DNA of 64,000 nucleotides from an uncultured Carboxylicivirga sp. (lineage in GTDB: Bacteria; Bacteroidota; Bacteroidia; Bacteroidales; Marinilabiliaceae): contig NZ_OY771430.1 in assembly GCF_963674565.1 (NCBI RefSeq), positions 5,208,001 to 5,272,000 of the forward strand. The letters are read 5' to 3'. A model generated the notes under the pieces. That model was not told the DNA's origin and searched no databases. It saw only the letters and a program-made list of their open reading frames with translations. The position numbers were made by a program, and so were the translations under genes. Positions 44,891 to 53,320 of this stretch are shown here, in pieces. The stretch's first letter is position 1; each line of letters begins with the position of its first letter.

Positions 44891-46171
44891 ATGGATAGAA
44901 ATGACGATGAATATAAGGCGTACGTCAATATATTACACGAAGAGTTAATGCCTGCAATGGGATGTACCGAACCGATTGCCATTGCATATGCTGCAGCCAT
45001 GGCCAGAAAGGTTCTGGATAAACTTCCGGATCGTGTTGTTATTGAAGCAAGTGATAATATCATTAAAAATGTGAAAAGTGTGGTGGTCCCTAATACAGGA
45101 AATCAGAAAGGGATAAAAGCCGCTGCAATTGCAGGTATAATTGCCGGAGAAGCTGATAAAGTATTAGAAGTTATCTCAAAGGTCAGCGAAAGTGATAAAC
45201 ACCTTATAAACGAATATCTTTCTTCAAAAGATATTACTGTGAATGCTTCAAAAAGTGGAAAAATATTCGACATAGTAGTAAATGTTTATTGCGAAGATTC
45301 TTCTGCTTCTGTTCAGATATCACATTTCCATACCAACATTGTTCGTGTAGTCAAAAACGACGAAGTTATTCATCATGACAATATCTGTGATGAAGTGAAT
45401 ATGACTGTTAATACTGATCGTTCAAAGATGACTGTCGAAGGTATTCTTAAGTTTGTTGAATCAGTCAATCTTGACGATGTTAGTGAAGTCTTAGATCGTC
45501 AGATCAATATGAATTATGCTATTGCCCAGGAAGGTATTCAAAACAATTGGGGAGCCAATGTTGGTAAAGTACTTTTAAATAGCTGGGGAAATGACATAAA
45601 AAACAGAGCAAGAGCATTTGCTGCTGCCGGATCTGATGCAAGAATGAGCGGTTGCGAACTTCCAGTTATGATTGTTTCGGGTAGCGGAAATCAGGGGATG
45701 ACAGCTTCTGTTCCTGTGATTGAATATGCAAAAGAACTGCAAGTAAGCCAGGATGCATTATATCGTGCTCTTTTGGTTTCGAATTTAGTCACGATTCATC
45801 AAAAAACCGGAATAGGAAGGCTTTCTGCCTATTGCGGTGCCGTATCAGCCGGTATAGGTGCAGGTGCCGGAATTGCATGGTTGCAGGGTGGAAGATATAA
45901 AGAAGTGGCTCATACGATTGTTAACGGATTGGCAATTGTATCCGGTATTGTGTGCGATGGTGCAAAACCATCATGTGCAGGTAAGATAGCCTCTGCGGTA
46001 GAAGCAGGTATTTTGGGTTATGAAATGTATAAAAACGGACAACAGTTTTATGGTGGAGATGGTATTGTTGTGAAAGGTGTAGAAAATACCATTAAAAATG
46101 TGGGCAGATTGGGTAGTATAGGAATGCGTGAAACGGATCAGGAGATTATAAAAATGATGCTTGAAAACTAG
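44891..46171 (+). CDS. L-cysteine desulfidase / serine dehydratase alpha-like protein (UPF0597)
   Basis: A 426-residue enzyme of the YhaM/CyuA family, whose characterised members break L-cysteine to pyruvate, ammonia and sulfide using an iron-sulfur cluster. Seen here are the cysteine-containing MPAMGCTEPIAIAYAAAMAR near residue 22, NTGNQKGIKAAAIAGI, SGSGNQGMTASVPVIEYA and the C-terminal pair in VCDGAKPSCAGKIASAVE. I start at ATG 44891; the upstream TTG 44867 is less likely. Serine or threonine as substrate cannot be excluded. A -7-like TACTTTTG lies at 44830-44837. The next gene, alanine dehydrogenase, also produces pyruvate and ammonia. Confidence 0.85.
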   Translation: MDRNDDEYKAYVNILHEELMPAMGCTEPIAIAYAAAMARKVLDKLPDRVVIEASDNIIKNVKSVVVPNTGNQKGIKAAAIAGIIAGEADKVLEVISKVSESDKHLINEYLSSKDITVNASKSGKIFDIVVNVYCEDSSASVQISHFHTNIVRVVKNDEVIHHDNICDEVNMTVNTDRSKMTVEGILKFVESVNLDDVSEVLDRQINMNYAIAQEGIQNNWGANVGKVLLNSWGNDIKNRARAFAAAGSDARMSGCELPVMIVSGSGNQGMTASVPVIEYAKELQVSQDALYRALLVSNLVTIHQKTGIGRLSAYCGAVSAGIGAGAGIAWLQGGRYKEVAHTIVNGLAIVSGIVCDGAKPSCAGKIASAVEAGILGYEMYKNGQQFYGGDGIVVKGVENTIKNVGRLGSIGMRETDQEIIKMMLEN

Positions 46172-46344
46172 TACATAGTAACTGATAGTAAAGGTTCCTC
46201 GGATAAACACCCCTTATTTTATGCTTTAAAACAGTTGTTTTAGGTGCAGATATCTCAGAAAGTTGATAATTTTCATGATTTATATGAAAATAAGTGTCGT
46301 AATTTGGTGCATAAATTAAAAATTAACAACTACTTTTTTTAGAG

Positions 46345-47466
46345 ATGATAATAGGTATTCCGAAAGAAATTAAACCCGCTGAAAACCGTGTGGGTATGAC
46401 TCCATCGGGAGTGTTGGAGCTTGTTAAAGCTGGTCATACTGTGTATGTGCAATCAACTGCCGGTATGGGTACTGATTTTTATGATGAGGACTATGCGAAT
46501 GCTGGTGCACAAATTCTTCCGACTATTGAAGAGGTTTATGCTATTGCCGAAATGATTATTAAGGTAAAAGAGCCTATTGAGCCGGAATACAAATTGATTA
46601 AAGAGAATCAATTACTATTTACTTACTTCCATTTTGCATCTTGCGAGGCTTTAACAAAAGCGATGATTGAGCAAAAGGCAATTTGTTTAAGTTACGAGAC
46701 TGTTGAAACTCCAGATCGCAGACTTCCTTTGTTAATTCCAATGTCGGAAGTGGCAGGAAGAATGGCTACTCAGGAAGGTGCAAAATATTTGGAGCGAACA
46801 TACAGAGGTCGTGGTATCTTGATGGGTGGAGTTCCAGGTGTACCTCCTGCACGTGTTTTGGTAATCGGAGGTGGTGTTGTTGGTACTCAGGCAGCTAAAA
46901 TTGCAGCAGGTATGGGTGCTGATGTAACCATTATGGATTTGAACCTTGAGCGTTTACGTTATCTTGATGATACAATGCCAGCCAATGTTCATACACAAGT
47001 TGGTAATGAAATGCGTATCCGTGAAGCAGTTAAAGAAAACGATCTTATTATCGGAGCTGTTTTAATTCCTGGAGCTAAAGCACCAAAATTAATTACTCGC
47101 GATATGTTACCAACAATGCGTCAGGGTACTGTGTTGGTTGATGTTGCTATCGATCAGGGAGGATGTTTTGAAACTTCAAAACCAACAACTCATGATGATC
47201 CAACTTACATTATCGATGATGTAATTCATTATACTGTGGCTAATATGCCAGGTGCAGTTCCTTTTACATCTACATTGGCACTTACCAATGCTACTTTACC
47301 ATATGCTATGCAATTGGCAAATAAGGGATGGGTTAAAGCATGTAAAGAAAATTCAGCCCTGAAATTAGGTTTGAATATTATTAAAGGAGATGTGGTTTAT
47401 AAAGGAGTATCTGAAGCGTTTGATCTTCCAATGCGTTCGGTAGAAGAAGTTTTAGAACAAGCATAA
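46345..47466 (+). CDS. ald: Alanine dehydrogenase
   Basis: Converts L-alanine and NAD to pyruvate, ammonia and NADH. The 373 residues match the family length. Motifs are IGIPKEIKPAENRVGMTP at the N-terminus, K74 in IIKVKEPIEPEY, H95/H97 region in LLFTYFHFAS, the Rossmann glycines VLVIGGGVVGTQAAKIAAGMG (about 171 onward, quoted in part) and the catalytic-loop region VDVAIDQGGCFETS. It may work with the preceding cysteine-degrading enzyme in amino-acid catabolism, but 173 bases separate the genes and the promoter of this one is not clear. Confidence 0.95.
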   Translation: MIIGIPKEIKPAENRVGMTPSGVLELVKAGHTVYVQSTAGMGTDFYDEDYANAGAQILPTIEEVYAIAEMIIKVKEPIEPEYKLIKENQLLFTYFHFASCEALTKAMIEQKAICLSYETVETPDRRLPLLIPMSEVAGRMATQEGAKYLERTYRGRGILMGGVPGVPPARVLVIGGGVVGTQAAKIAAGMGADVTIMDLNLERLRYLDDTMPANVHTQVGNEMRIREAVKENDLIIGAVLIPGAKAPKLITRDMLPTMRQGTVLVDVAIDQGGCFETSKPTTHDDPTYIIDDVIHYTVANMPGAVPFTSTLALTNATLPYAMQLANKGWVKACKENSALKLGLNIIKGDVVYKGVSEAFDLPMRSVEEVLEQA

Positions 47467-47490
47467 AACATACTTTATCAGATAAGATTT

Positions 47491-47519
47491 AAGAGACCGT
47501 CTTTATGGCGGTCTTTTTT
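47491..47519 (+). terminator. Terminator after ald
   Basis: AGACCG and CGGTCT form the core stem around a 9-base loop, followed by a T run that reaches the convergent gene. Confidence 0.7.
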
Positions 47520-48366
47520 ATTTACCAAAGATAAGAATAGCTGTCAACCAAAAGAATGGTATACCTTCTATCCAGAAATTATAATAGTTAATTTTCCGGT
47601 TGTTCGATTTTTCAACGAGTAATAAACTAATAACGGTAAAGAGTATATGAATTGTTTTGTTTTGATATTCATTAGATTCTATTACGATCAGAATTCCAAT
47701 TAATATAAAAATCAGTTGAGACAGTCTTAGTGCATTCTTCGAGCCTAATAGCTGAGGTATTGTTTTTAAATCAGCCGAATCATCATGTAAATCTCTTAAG
47801 TCAAAAGGTATTGCAAGGGCAATTACAAATAAAAATACAATAATGCCCTGTGTAATTAGTGCAGAGGTTGAAAGCTGAGAATAAAAACTAAAAGGCATAA
47901 TAAGCATTGCCCAACTAACCGAAATGGTAACAATTTTTAAACCCGGTAGCCACCGTAGTCCAATATTCTTTTTATTAGGTAAAAGGTAAAATAATGATAA
48001 GAACGAGAGGGTAAATAGTATAATCCATTGAAATTTTGATATATAAAATAATTGACAAACTGCATAAATTAGTGCCAGAGAGTTCAAGATAATTGTAGGA
48101 ATAAGGTTTTTGTCCATCCATCTTTTTCGTTGGTATTCCATCTTCTCTGGATTAGTTCTGTTTCCAACAATGTAAATATAATTGTAAGATAAAAATGTAA
48201 GACTACTATTCATAACAACTATTTCATAGTTAACTACTATGTTGTTGATTATGAAAATAAAGAATGTTATTGATCCAGCTGATAATGCTACCCAAAGATT
48301 GGAATAGATAAGTGTATTAGTAATATTGGAAATTAGCCTGTCAATTATTTGTGATTGTCTTTCCAT
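47518..48366 (-). CDS. UbiA-like membrane protein with degenerate first Asp motif
   Basis: A 282-residue integral membrane protein with about seven to nine helices. A loop near 195-210 reads DLRDLHDDSADLKTIPQ, which matches the second Asp-rich motif (DxxDxxxD) and following pattern of UbiA-type prenyltransferases. The first motif should lie near residue 60-70, where only YNYIYIVGNRTNPEKM is found, without its aspartates. Activity as a prenyltransferase is therefore doubtful. It lies 4 bases after the Crp/Fnr gene on the same strand, so the two are co-transcribed. Relation to the cytochrome cluster (for example quinone or heme modification) is only a guess. Confidence 0.6.
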   Translation of the reverse strand: MERQSQIIDRLISNITNTLIYSNLWVALSAGSITFFIFIINNIVVNYEIVVMNSSLTFLSYNYIYIVGNRTNPEKMEYQRKRWMDKNLIPTIILNSLALIYAVCQLFYISKFQWIILFTLSFLSLFYLLPNKKNIGLRWLPGLKIVTISVSWAMLIMPFSFYSQLSTSALITQGIIVFLFVIALAIPFDLRDLHDDSADLKTIPQLLGSKNALRLSQLIFILIGILIVIESNEYQNKTIHILFTVISLLLVEKSNNRKINYYNFWIEGIPFFWLTAILIFGK

Positions 48367-48370
48367 TCAT

Positions 48371-49069
48371 TTAACCAGCCTGACTAATTTTCTGAAGGGT
48401 TGTTGTTGCCTGAATTTTAAACTGGTTGCCATCAACCAGGATAATTCCACTGTCTTTAAAATCTTTTAAAATTCGAATAAGACTCTCTTTTGATACACTT
48501 GATAGGTCTGCCATATCCTGACGGGAAAGTGTTGTATAAAAAATATTTGACTCATATACCTCGTTAGACAGATACAGTAAAGTGTCAGCCACCCTGCCGG
48601 TCATTTTTTTGTGAGAAAGGTTAATTAGTTGATTGTATAATGTTTGCATCAATTGATGATTGTGCCTGAGAATTGATTCTGCAAACTGATCATTAGAGTG
48701 AAACACATTCGAAAAAGCATCAATACTAATCAGACATGTATTCACATCGGTTATTGCAGATGCTGAAAAGTGATTTCTGTAATCATCAAATATTCCCGGA
48801 CTGATAATGAAATCACCCGGTTTTAAAACCTTTACAATTACACTTTTACCTCCCAAGCCTTCAACATGCATTTTAACATAACCTGATTTTATACAAACCA
48901 GGTTACTGCATCTTGCTCCTTGCTTAATCAGTGTTTCGCCTTTTTTAAATTCTACTCTACAATGAGATTCCTTGAAAATGTTCAATTGCTCAGTGCTCAT
49001 GGTATCAAAACCATAAAATTTGAGATTGCAGCTTGCGCAATTATTGATAAGCAACTGGGCATTGTTCAT
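48371..49069 (-). CDS. Crp/Fnr family transcriptional regulator
   Basis: A 232-residue regulator. The cyclic-nucleotide-binding-like beta-barrel spans about 25-145 (FKKGETLIKQGARCSNLVCI, VLKPGDFIISPGIF) and the winged helix about 155-225 (LSRQDMADLSSVSKESLIRILKDF). The N-terminus has C11 and C14 in NNCASCNLKF; there are not four cysteines in the FNR arrangement, so an oxygen-labile cluster is not certain, and the residues that bind cAMP are not clear. The gene is divergent from the cytochrome cluster, where a Crp/Fnr-type box lies at 49322-49335; a redox or respiratory control role is the natural inference. Confidence 0.88.
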   Translation of the reverse strand: MNNAQLLINNCASCNLKFYGFDTMSTEQLNIFKESHCRVEFKKGETLIKQGARCSNLVCIKSGYVKMHVEGLGGKSVIVKVLKPGDFIISPGIFDDYRNHFSASAITDVNTCLISIDAFSNVFHSNDQFAESILRHNHQLMQTLYNQLINLSHKKMTGRVADTLLYLSNEVYESNIFYTTLSRQDMADLSSVSKESLIRILKDFKDSGIILVDGNQFKIQATTTLQKISQAG

Positions 49070-49437
49070 ATTGAGGCATTTAGATATTGATGTAGGTATA
49101 TATGATTATAAAAATAATCATTACACAATAAATAACAAATATTAACAAAATAAGTTGAACGTTTTATTTGATTTTTATTCAGATCAGGATTGAGATGAAA
49201 TGTGAGATAATAATTTGGTATGCAGTAAGTATTGCTTATAATCGTTCTAGATTAGATAAAAAGGTAAAAGTATTACCGAAATACATAATATACAGAAATA
49301 CAGGCTGTAATGTGTCTTTTATTGATAATTGTCAATCACTACTTGCATTTATTCCATTGTTCTTTTTTTGTTAAAAAACATTAAACTTGTTAAAACTGAA
49401 ATTATTAAAGGAGGGTTAACAATTAAATCCAAAAAGT
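49070..49437. other. Divergent region between the regulator gene and the cytochrome cluster
   Basis: The 368 bases hold an 8-bp perfect dyad (ATGATTAT, 4 bases, ATAATCAT, 49102-49121) 33 bases before the Crp/Fnr start, and the Crp/Fnr-type box listed next. No credible gene is seen; short frames here have no ribosome-binding site or family features. Confidence 0.55.
49322..49335. promoter_or_regulatory. Crp/Fnr-type box upstream of the cytochrome cluster
   Basis: TTGATAATTGTCAA reads as TTGAT-N4-GTCAA, close to the family consensus TTGAT-N4-ATCAA. It lies 103 bases before the first cytochrome gene and in the region divergent from a Crp/Fnr gene. A weak promoter (TTG at 49357-49359, TAAACTTG at 49382-49389) would put the box about 67 bases before the start of transcription, a usual activator site. 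Binding is inference. Confidence 0.45.
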
Positions 49438-50520
49438 ATGAAAGAGCTGAAAAAATTAATGTACTTGTTTATTGCAGTTTTAGCTGCTTTAACCATAAGT
49501 TGTACGAAAGAAGGTCCTGCTGGTGCTGACGGAGAAAACGGTGAAAATGGAATGGATGGTTCCAATGGTACTGCCGGTTGCGTTCAGTGTCATGTTAATA
49601 ACGAAAATATGGTACTTAAAGGAGCCATGTGGGAACATTCAGGTCATGCAGAAGGTACTTCATGGGTACGAGGAACAAGTTCCAGTTGTGCACAATGTCA
49701 TTCATCTCAAGGTTTTCAGGAGTATGTATTAACAGGAACCGTTGAAAATGCACCAAGTATGCCACTACCTGCAAACTGTTACACATGTCATCAAATTCAC
49801 GAGACATACACTTCAGAGGATTGGACACTTAGAAATCATACAGGTGTTGACTTCATTCAAGGAGGCCTTAATTATGAAGCTAATAATGCAAACGCAAATA
49901 CTTGTATTACTTGTCACCAATCAAGACCAGTTGATACTATTGACCCAAGCTCATCTGATTTATATACTATTACATCTTATCGTTTCGGTCCTCATCACGG
50001 TCCACAGGGTAATATGATTGCTGGTGCTGGAATATCAGGTGCAGTCGAACTTGGAAGTAATACGTATGTCAATTCAACTCATGCAACTTCTGGTGATTGT
50101 ATTACTTGCCATATGGCAGAAGGGGATTTTGAAATTGGTGGGCATACCAATCATGTAAGTACAGGTGAATGGGGTGATGACAAGGTAGTAAATAGTGCCG
50201 GATGTGTTGCTTGTCATGAGGACATGACTTCTGATGCACTTATGACTGACTATGTAGAGTCGGCTCGTAATAGTAATATGGTGCTTTTAGAAGAATTGCA
50301 TGACAAATTATTTGAACTAAAATATATTGATGCTTCAGGTTATGTTTTAGGTAATGACGGAGTAAACAGAGCGAGTAGTTCAAATCCACTTACTGTATCT
50401 CACGAAATAGCCGGTGCGATTTATAACTACAAATTTGTAGAGGAAGATCTTAGTATGATGATTCACAATCCTAAGTATGCCAGAATGTTGGTGAATGAAT
50501 CATTAGCCGTTCTACAATAA
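49438..50520 (+). CDS. Hexaheme c-type cytochrome lipoprotein with collagen-like linker
   Basis: A 360-residue lipoprotein: hydrophobic residues 7-20, lipobox LTISC with lipidated C22. Residues 26-46 are seven Gly-X-Y triplets (GPAGADGENGENGMDGSNGT). Six heme-binding CxxCH motifs follow, starting at C48 (CVQCH), C84 (CAQCH), C114 (CYTCH), C156 and C221 (both CITCH) and C256 (CVACH); additional histidines such as those in RFGPHHGPQGN can supply distal ligands. The C-terminal 100 residues are heme-free. I recognise no enzyme such as nitrite reductase; an electron carrier or terminal reductase on the outer membrane is likely. It is the first gene of the cluster and is followed by a hairpin and a monoheme lipoprotein. 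Confidence 0.88.
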   Translation: MKELKKLMYLFIAVLAALTISCTKEGPAGADGENGENGMDGSNGTAGCVQCHVNNENMVLKGAMWEHSGHAEGTSWVRGTSSSCAQCHSSQGFQEYVLTGTVENAPSMPLPANCYTCHQIHETYTSEDWTLRNHTGVDFIQGGLNYEANNANANTCITCHQSRPVDTIDPSSSDLYTITSYRFGPHHGPQGNMIAGAGISGAVELGSNTYVNSTHATSGDCITCHMAEGDFEIGGHTNHVSTGEWGDDKVVNSAGCVACHEDMTSDALMTDYVESARNSNMVLLEELHDKLFELKYIDASGYVLGNDGVNRASSSNPLTVSHEIAGAIYNYKFVEEDLSMMIHNPKYARMLVNESLAVLQ

Positions 50521-50532
50521 AAATATCACTGA

Positions 50533-50566
50533 TTTTCAGATGTTAATCAAGGTTGGCATCTGAAAA
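50533..50566 (+). other. Intercistronic hairpin after the hexaheme gene
   Basis: TTTTCAGATG (50533-50542) and CATCTGAAAA (50557-50566) form a perfect 10-bp stem, extended by A-T and G-T pairs. No T run follows, so it more likely protects or partitions the transcript than ends it. Confidence 0.45.
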
Positions 50567-50585
50567 TTTAGGTAAAGTTATTCAT

Positions 50586-50969
50586 ATGAATATAATGAAA
50601 GCAATCAAGATATTTGGTGTGTTGTTTATCTTAGGTGTTTTGAGCAGTTGTGAATACAACTTCATTACCCCAGATACAGGTGCACCCGTCGATCCAGATG
50701 AAACGGTAAGTTTTTCTGAACAGATAGAGCCAATTTGGTCTTCTCAAGGTTGTACAAGTTGCCATCCAAGTACTGCAGGTCTGGATTTAAGGGTAGGATA
50801 TGCCTATCAGTCTTTACAATCAGGAGGCAGAATTGACACAGATAATCCCACTGAAAGCTTAATCTTAACGATGCCTGGATCATCAGGGGTACATTCAGAT
50901 AAGGACTATGTAAGTAATCAGCGCGAGTTGATAAAAGTGTGGATTCAACAAGGAGCACAAGATAACTAA
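50586..50969 (+). CDS. Monoheme cytochrome c lipoprotein
   Basis: From ATG 50586 the product has 127 residues with a lipoprotein signal (lipobox VLSSC, C22) and one heme motif, CTSCH at C56, in the segment FSEQIEPIWSSQGCTSCHPS. The pattern SFSEQIEPIW...GCTSCH and the later KVWIQQGAQDN resemble the small cytochrome domains in which the heme-binding motif follows an IxPIxxxxC segment and a WIxxGA tail. A start at ATG 50595 is also possible; in-frame codons upstream to 50553 include an unlikely ATG. An electron-transfer role at the outer membrane is inferred from its lipid anchor and neighbours. Confidence 0.85.
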   Translation: MNIMKAIKIFGVLFILGVLSSCEYNFITPDTGAPVDPDETVSFSEQIEPIWSSQGCTSCHPSTAGLDLRVGYAYQSLQSGGRIDTDNPTESLILTMPGSSGVHSDKDYVSNQRELIKVWIQQGAQDN

Positions 50970-50981
50970 AACCTGTACAGT

Positions 50982-51860
50982 ATGAAGAAATATATATTAA
51001 CATTGGTTTTAGCTCTACTTTCAGGTAGTGTTTTGTTTGCTCAGGAAGAAGCTGAAACAGAAAAGAAAGTTGATAAACCGGTTCGTTCCCCATGGGAATC
51101 CGGAACTCTGATTAGTCATCAAACCAGTGTTACCCAGTATGCAAAAACATTGGAGATGGTAATAAGTCATCGTTTTGGTCCAATGGAAAACGGAATAAGC
51201 GATGTGTATGGTATTATGGCTCCTGGAGCAAACATTCGCCTGGGACTTAACTATACCATAATTGATAAATTAAGCGTTGGATTCGGTACGAATAGTCAAA
51301 AGAAATACCAGGATTTTCAAGCCAAGTATACTCTTTTTGAGCAGACGCGAGAAAATACCATTCCTGTAAGTGTAACTCTTTATGGTAATGCTGCAATAAA
51401 TGCTCAGCATGAATCGGTATTTGGAACAAACTATGAGTTTTTCGATCGTATGTCCTATTTTTCAGAATTAATTGTTGGTCGTAAAATAAACGATTGGCTA
51501 TCATTGCAGGCGAGTGTGAATTTTACTCATTTCAATGCAGTAGACAGTCTGATGGACCATGATAAAATGGGCATTGGTTTTGGTGGACGTATCAAGTTCA
51601 GTCCTCAATCGTCACTTACGTTTGAAGGAGGAATTCCACTTCAGATTGAAAGTATGTCTGAACATACCGAATTCTACTATAATCACAAGATGCATTTTTC
51701 TGTAGGTTATGAGGTTTCAACCAGTACACATGCCTTTCAGATATTTATATCAAATGGTGTAGGCATATTACCTCAGGAACTTTACATGTATAATGATACT
51801 GATTGGGATACGAAAAGTATTCGCTTTGGATTTAATATCACCCGATTGTGGAATTTTTAA
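50982..51860 (+). CDS. DUF5777 outer-membrane beta-barrel protein
   Basis: A 292-residue protein with a signal peptide (to about residue 20, LFAQ), a short charged linker and a predicted beta-barrel of roughly 12-14 strands (ETGSLISHQTS-like start GTLISHQTSVTQYAKTLEM, then alternating aromatic strands) ending in FGFNITRLWNF, the aromatic terminal signal for outer-membrane insertion. I assign it to the DUF5777 family, function unknown. Its place between two cytochrome c genes suggests it could serve as the outer-membrane sheath for an electron conduit, or only co-occur with it. Confidence 0.75.
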   Translation: MKKYILTLVLALLSGSVLFAQEEAETEKKVDKPVRSPWESGTLISHQTSVTQYAKTLEMVISHRFGPMENGISDVYGIMAPGANIRLGLNYTIIDKLSVGFGTNSQKKYQDFQAKYTLFEQTRENTIPVSVTLYGNAAINAQHESVFGTNYEFFDRMSYFSELIVGRKINDWLSLQASVNFTHFNAVDSLMDHDKMGIGFGGRIKFSPQSSLTFEGGIPLQIESMSEHTEFYYNHKMHFSVGYEVSTSTHAFQIFISNGVGILPQELYMYNDTDWDTKSIRFGFNITRLWNF

Positions 51861-51888
51861 AAGTTTGTAAAAATTAAAACAATACAAT

Positions 51889-52296
51889 ATGAAAAGAGCT
51901 AAGATTTTTACTGGAAGTTTGATAGTGTTGTTTGCCCTGTTGTTGATGTCTTTTGGGCAGGAAAAAAAGCCTTGGGATGTGCCTGATAAGTATAAGGCAA
52001 TGAAAAATCCAAATGCTGCCGATGATGCTGATGCTTTAAAATTAGGAAAGATGACATATGCAAAGCATTGCAAATCTTGTCATGGTAATTTTGGACAAGG
52101 TGATGGACCAAAAGCCAGAAGCATTGATGCTGATCTTGGGGACTTTACTTCAGCTGAATTTAAAGCTTTGAAAGATGGAGTCATTTATTATATGTCAATC
52201 GTTGGCAGAGATGATATGCCAAATTTTGAAAAGAAAATTACAGATGAAGAAGAACGTTGGGCTGTAATAACGTATATCAAAAGTCTTAAAAAATAG
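51889..52296 (+). CDS. Class I cytochrome c
   Basis: A 135-residue exported protein with a hydrophobic N-terminus (about 8-22) and a monoheme domain: heme motif CKSCHG at C61 in YAKHCKSCHGNFGQGDG, and the likely axial methionine M110 in GRDDMPNFEKKI. The fold is that of small soluble or anchored class I cytochromes that shuttle electrons in the periplasm. No lipobox is present; the N-terminal segment may be a cleaved signal (after SFGQ). It probably bridges the membrane-bound heptaheme/b-type proteins and the outer-membrane cytochromes. Confidence 0.9.
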   Translation: MKRAKIFTGSLIVLFALLLMSFGQEKKPWDVPDKYKAMKNPNAADDADALKLGKMTYAKHCKSCHGNFGQGDGPKARSIDADLGDFTSAEFKALKDGVIYYMSIVGRDDMPNFEKKITDEEERWAVITYIKSLKK

Positions 52297-52317
52297 GTAA
52301 TATAAAATACAAAATTT

Positions 52318-52358
52318 CTGCCCGCTTGAAGAGTCATACTTCTTGTTGGGCAGTTTTT
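52318..52358 (+). terminator. Terminator inside the cytochrome cluster
   Basis: CTGCCC and GGGCAG with an inner GAAG/CTTC pair enclose a loop and are followed by five T residues. It may divide the cluster into two transcripts (49438-52296 and 52381-55122) or cause partial read-through. Confidence 0.6.
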
Positions 52359-52380
52359 ATATAAGCGATATTCTAAATTA

Positions 52381-53319
52381 ATGAGTATGGGGAAAATATA
52401 TAAAACCAGTTGTTTTCTTTTTGTATTGCTAACTTTTAGTTTTTATGGTAATGCACAGCAGAATCAACAATGTCTGAAATGTCATGGGCAGGTTTTTTAT
52501 CAATACGATAATGAGTGGACTGGTAAGGTTGATAAGCGACCCATGAATCCATTCTATTATATCGATAGTGTTAAAATGCATGTTTCTGTACATAAGGAAT
52601 TTTCATGTACTGATTGTCACAGTCCCGATTATGAAACATTTCCACATTCAGGGGAGCTGAGGATGGAAGAGAAATATGCATGTATTGATTGTCATGGTGG
52701 TGATGAACACTTTGCTAAATACAATTTTGAAGGTATTGAGCAGGCATTTATGGAGAGTGTTCATTTTAAAGCCAATGATGATAAGTTCAATTGTTGGATG
52801 TGTCATGATCCACATGGATATCAACTGGCATTAAGAGGACAAGAAAGTATAAAAGATGTGGTTTCGTTAAGTAACCAAATGTGTCTTGACTGTCATACGA
52901 ATAAGTTTAAGTTTGGGTTGATCAGTGATGAGATGCCGAAAGATATTGCAGAAACACATATCTGGTTGCCAAATCAGCCAAACCATTTTGAAAATGTTCG
53001 TTGTATTGACTGCCATACTCAGGTTCAAAGTGATTTACTGGTATCACATAAGATTTTACCAAAAGAAGAAGCTTTAAATAATTGTGTGAAGTGTCATAGT
53101 GCCAATTCTGTGTTGATGGAATCATTATATTCTCACAGGGTTAAAGAAAGCCGTGAAGAAAGTGGTTTTATTAATGCAGCTATTCTTAATGAAGGTTATA
53201 TGATTGGTGCCAATCGCAATCTGGCCTTGAATTATGTTAGTGTAATTCTTTTTGGGATGTTGTTGATAGGTCTGTTGATCCATTTTATTCTTCGTTTAAC
53301 AATCAAAAACAAGAAGTGA
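52381..53319 (+). CDS. Heptaheme c-type cytochrome with C-terminal membrane helix
   Basis: A 312-residue protein with a signal peptide (to about residue 25, GNAQ) and seven CxxCH motifs at C31 (CLKCH), C76 (CTDCH), C101 (CIDCH), C138 (CWMCH), C168 (CLDCH), C208 (CIDCH) and C235 (CVKCH). A single hydrophobic helix lies at about 278-302 (NYVSVILFGMLLIGLLIHF), followed by a basic tail, which anchors the C-terminus in the inner membrane with the hemes in the periplasm. Histidines such as those in VHKEF and HKILP can act as distal ligands. Its stop is 1 base from the start of the cytochrome b gene, so the two products likely form one quinol-oxidising membrane complex. Confidence 0.88.
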   Translation: MSMGKIYKTSCFLFVLLTFSFYGNAQQNQQCLKCHGQVFYQYDNEWTGKVDKRPMNPFYYIDSVKMHVSVHKEFSCTDCHSPDYETFPHSGELRMEEKYACIDCHGGDEHFAKYNFEGIEQAFMESVHFKANDDKFNCWMCHDPHGYQLALRGQESIKDVVSLSNQMCLDCHTNKFKFGLISDEMPKDIAETHIWLPNQPNHFENVRCIDCHTQVQSDLLVSHKILPKEEALNNCVKCHSANSVLMESLYSHRVKESREESGFINAAILNEGYMIGANRNLALNYVSVILFGMLLIGLLIHFILRLTIKNKK

Positions 53320-53320
53320 T

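Noticed and set aside
49168..49529. Two short plus-strand frames in front of the hexaheme gene
   Set aside because: One lies in the non-coding regulatory stretch and one overlaps the real gene start; neither has ribosome-binding or family support.
50665..51093. 142-codon minus-strand frame opposite the monoheme and DUF5777 genes
   Set aside because: It overlaps two supported genes and their promoter-free spacer and shows no recognisable domain.
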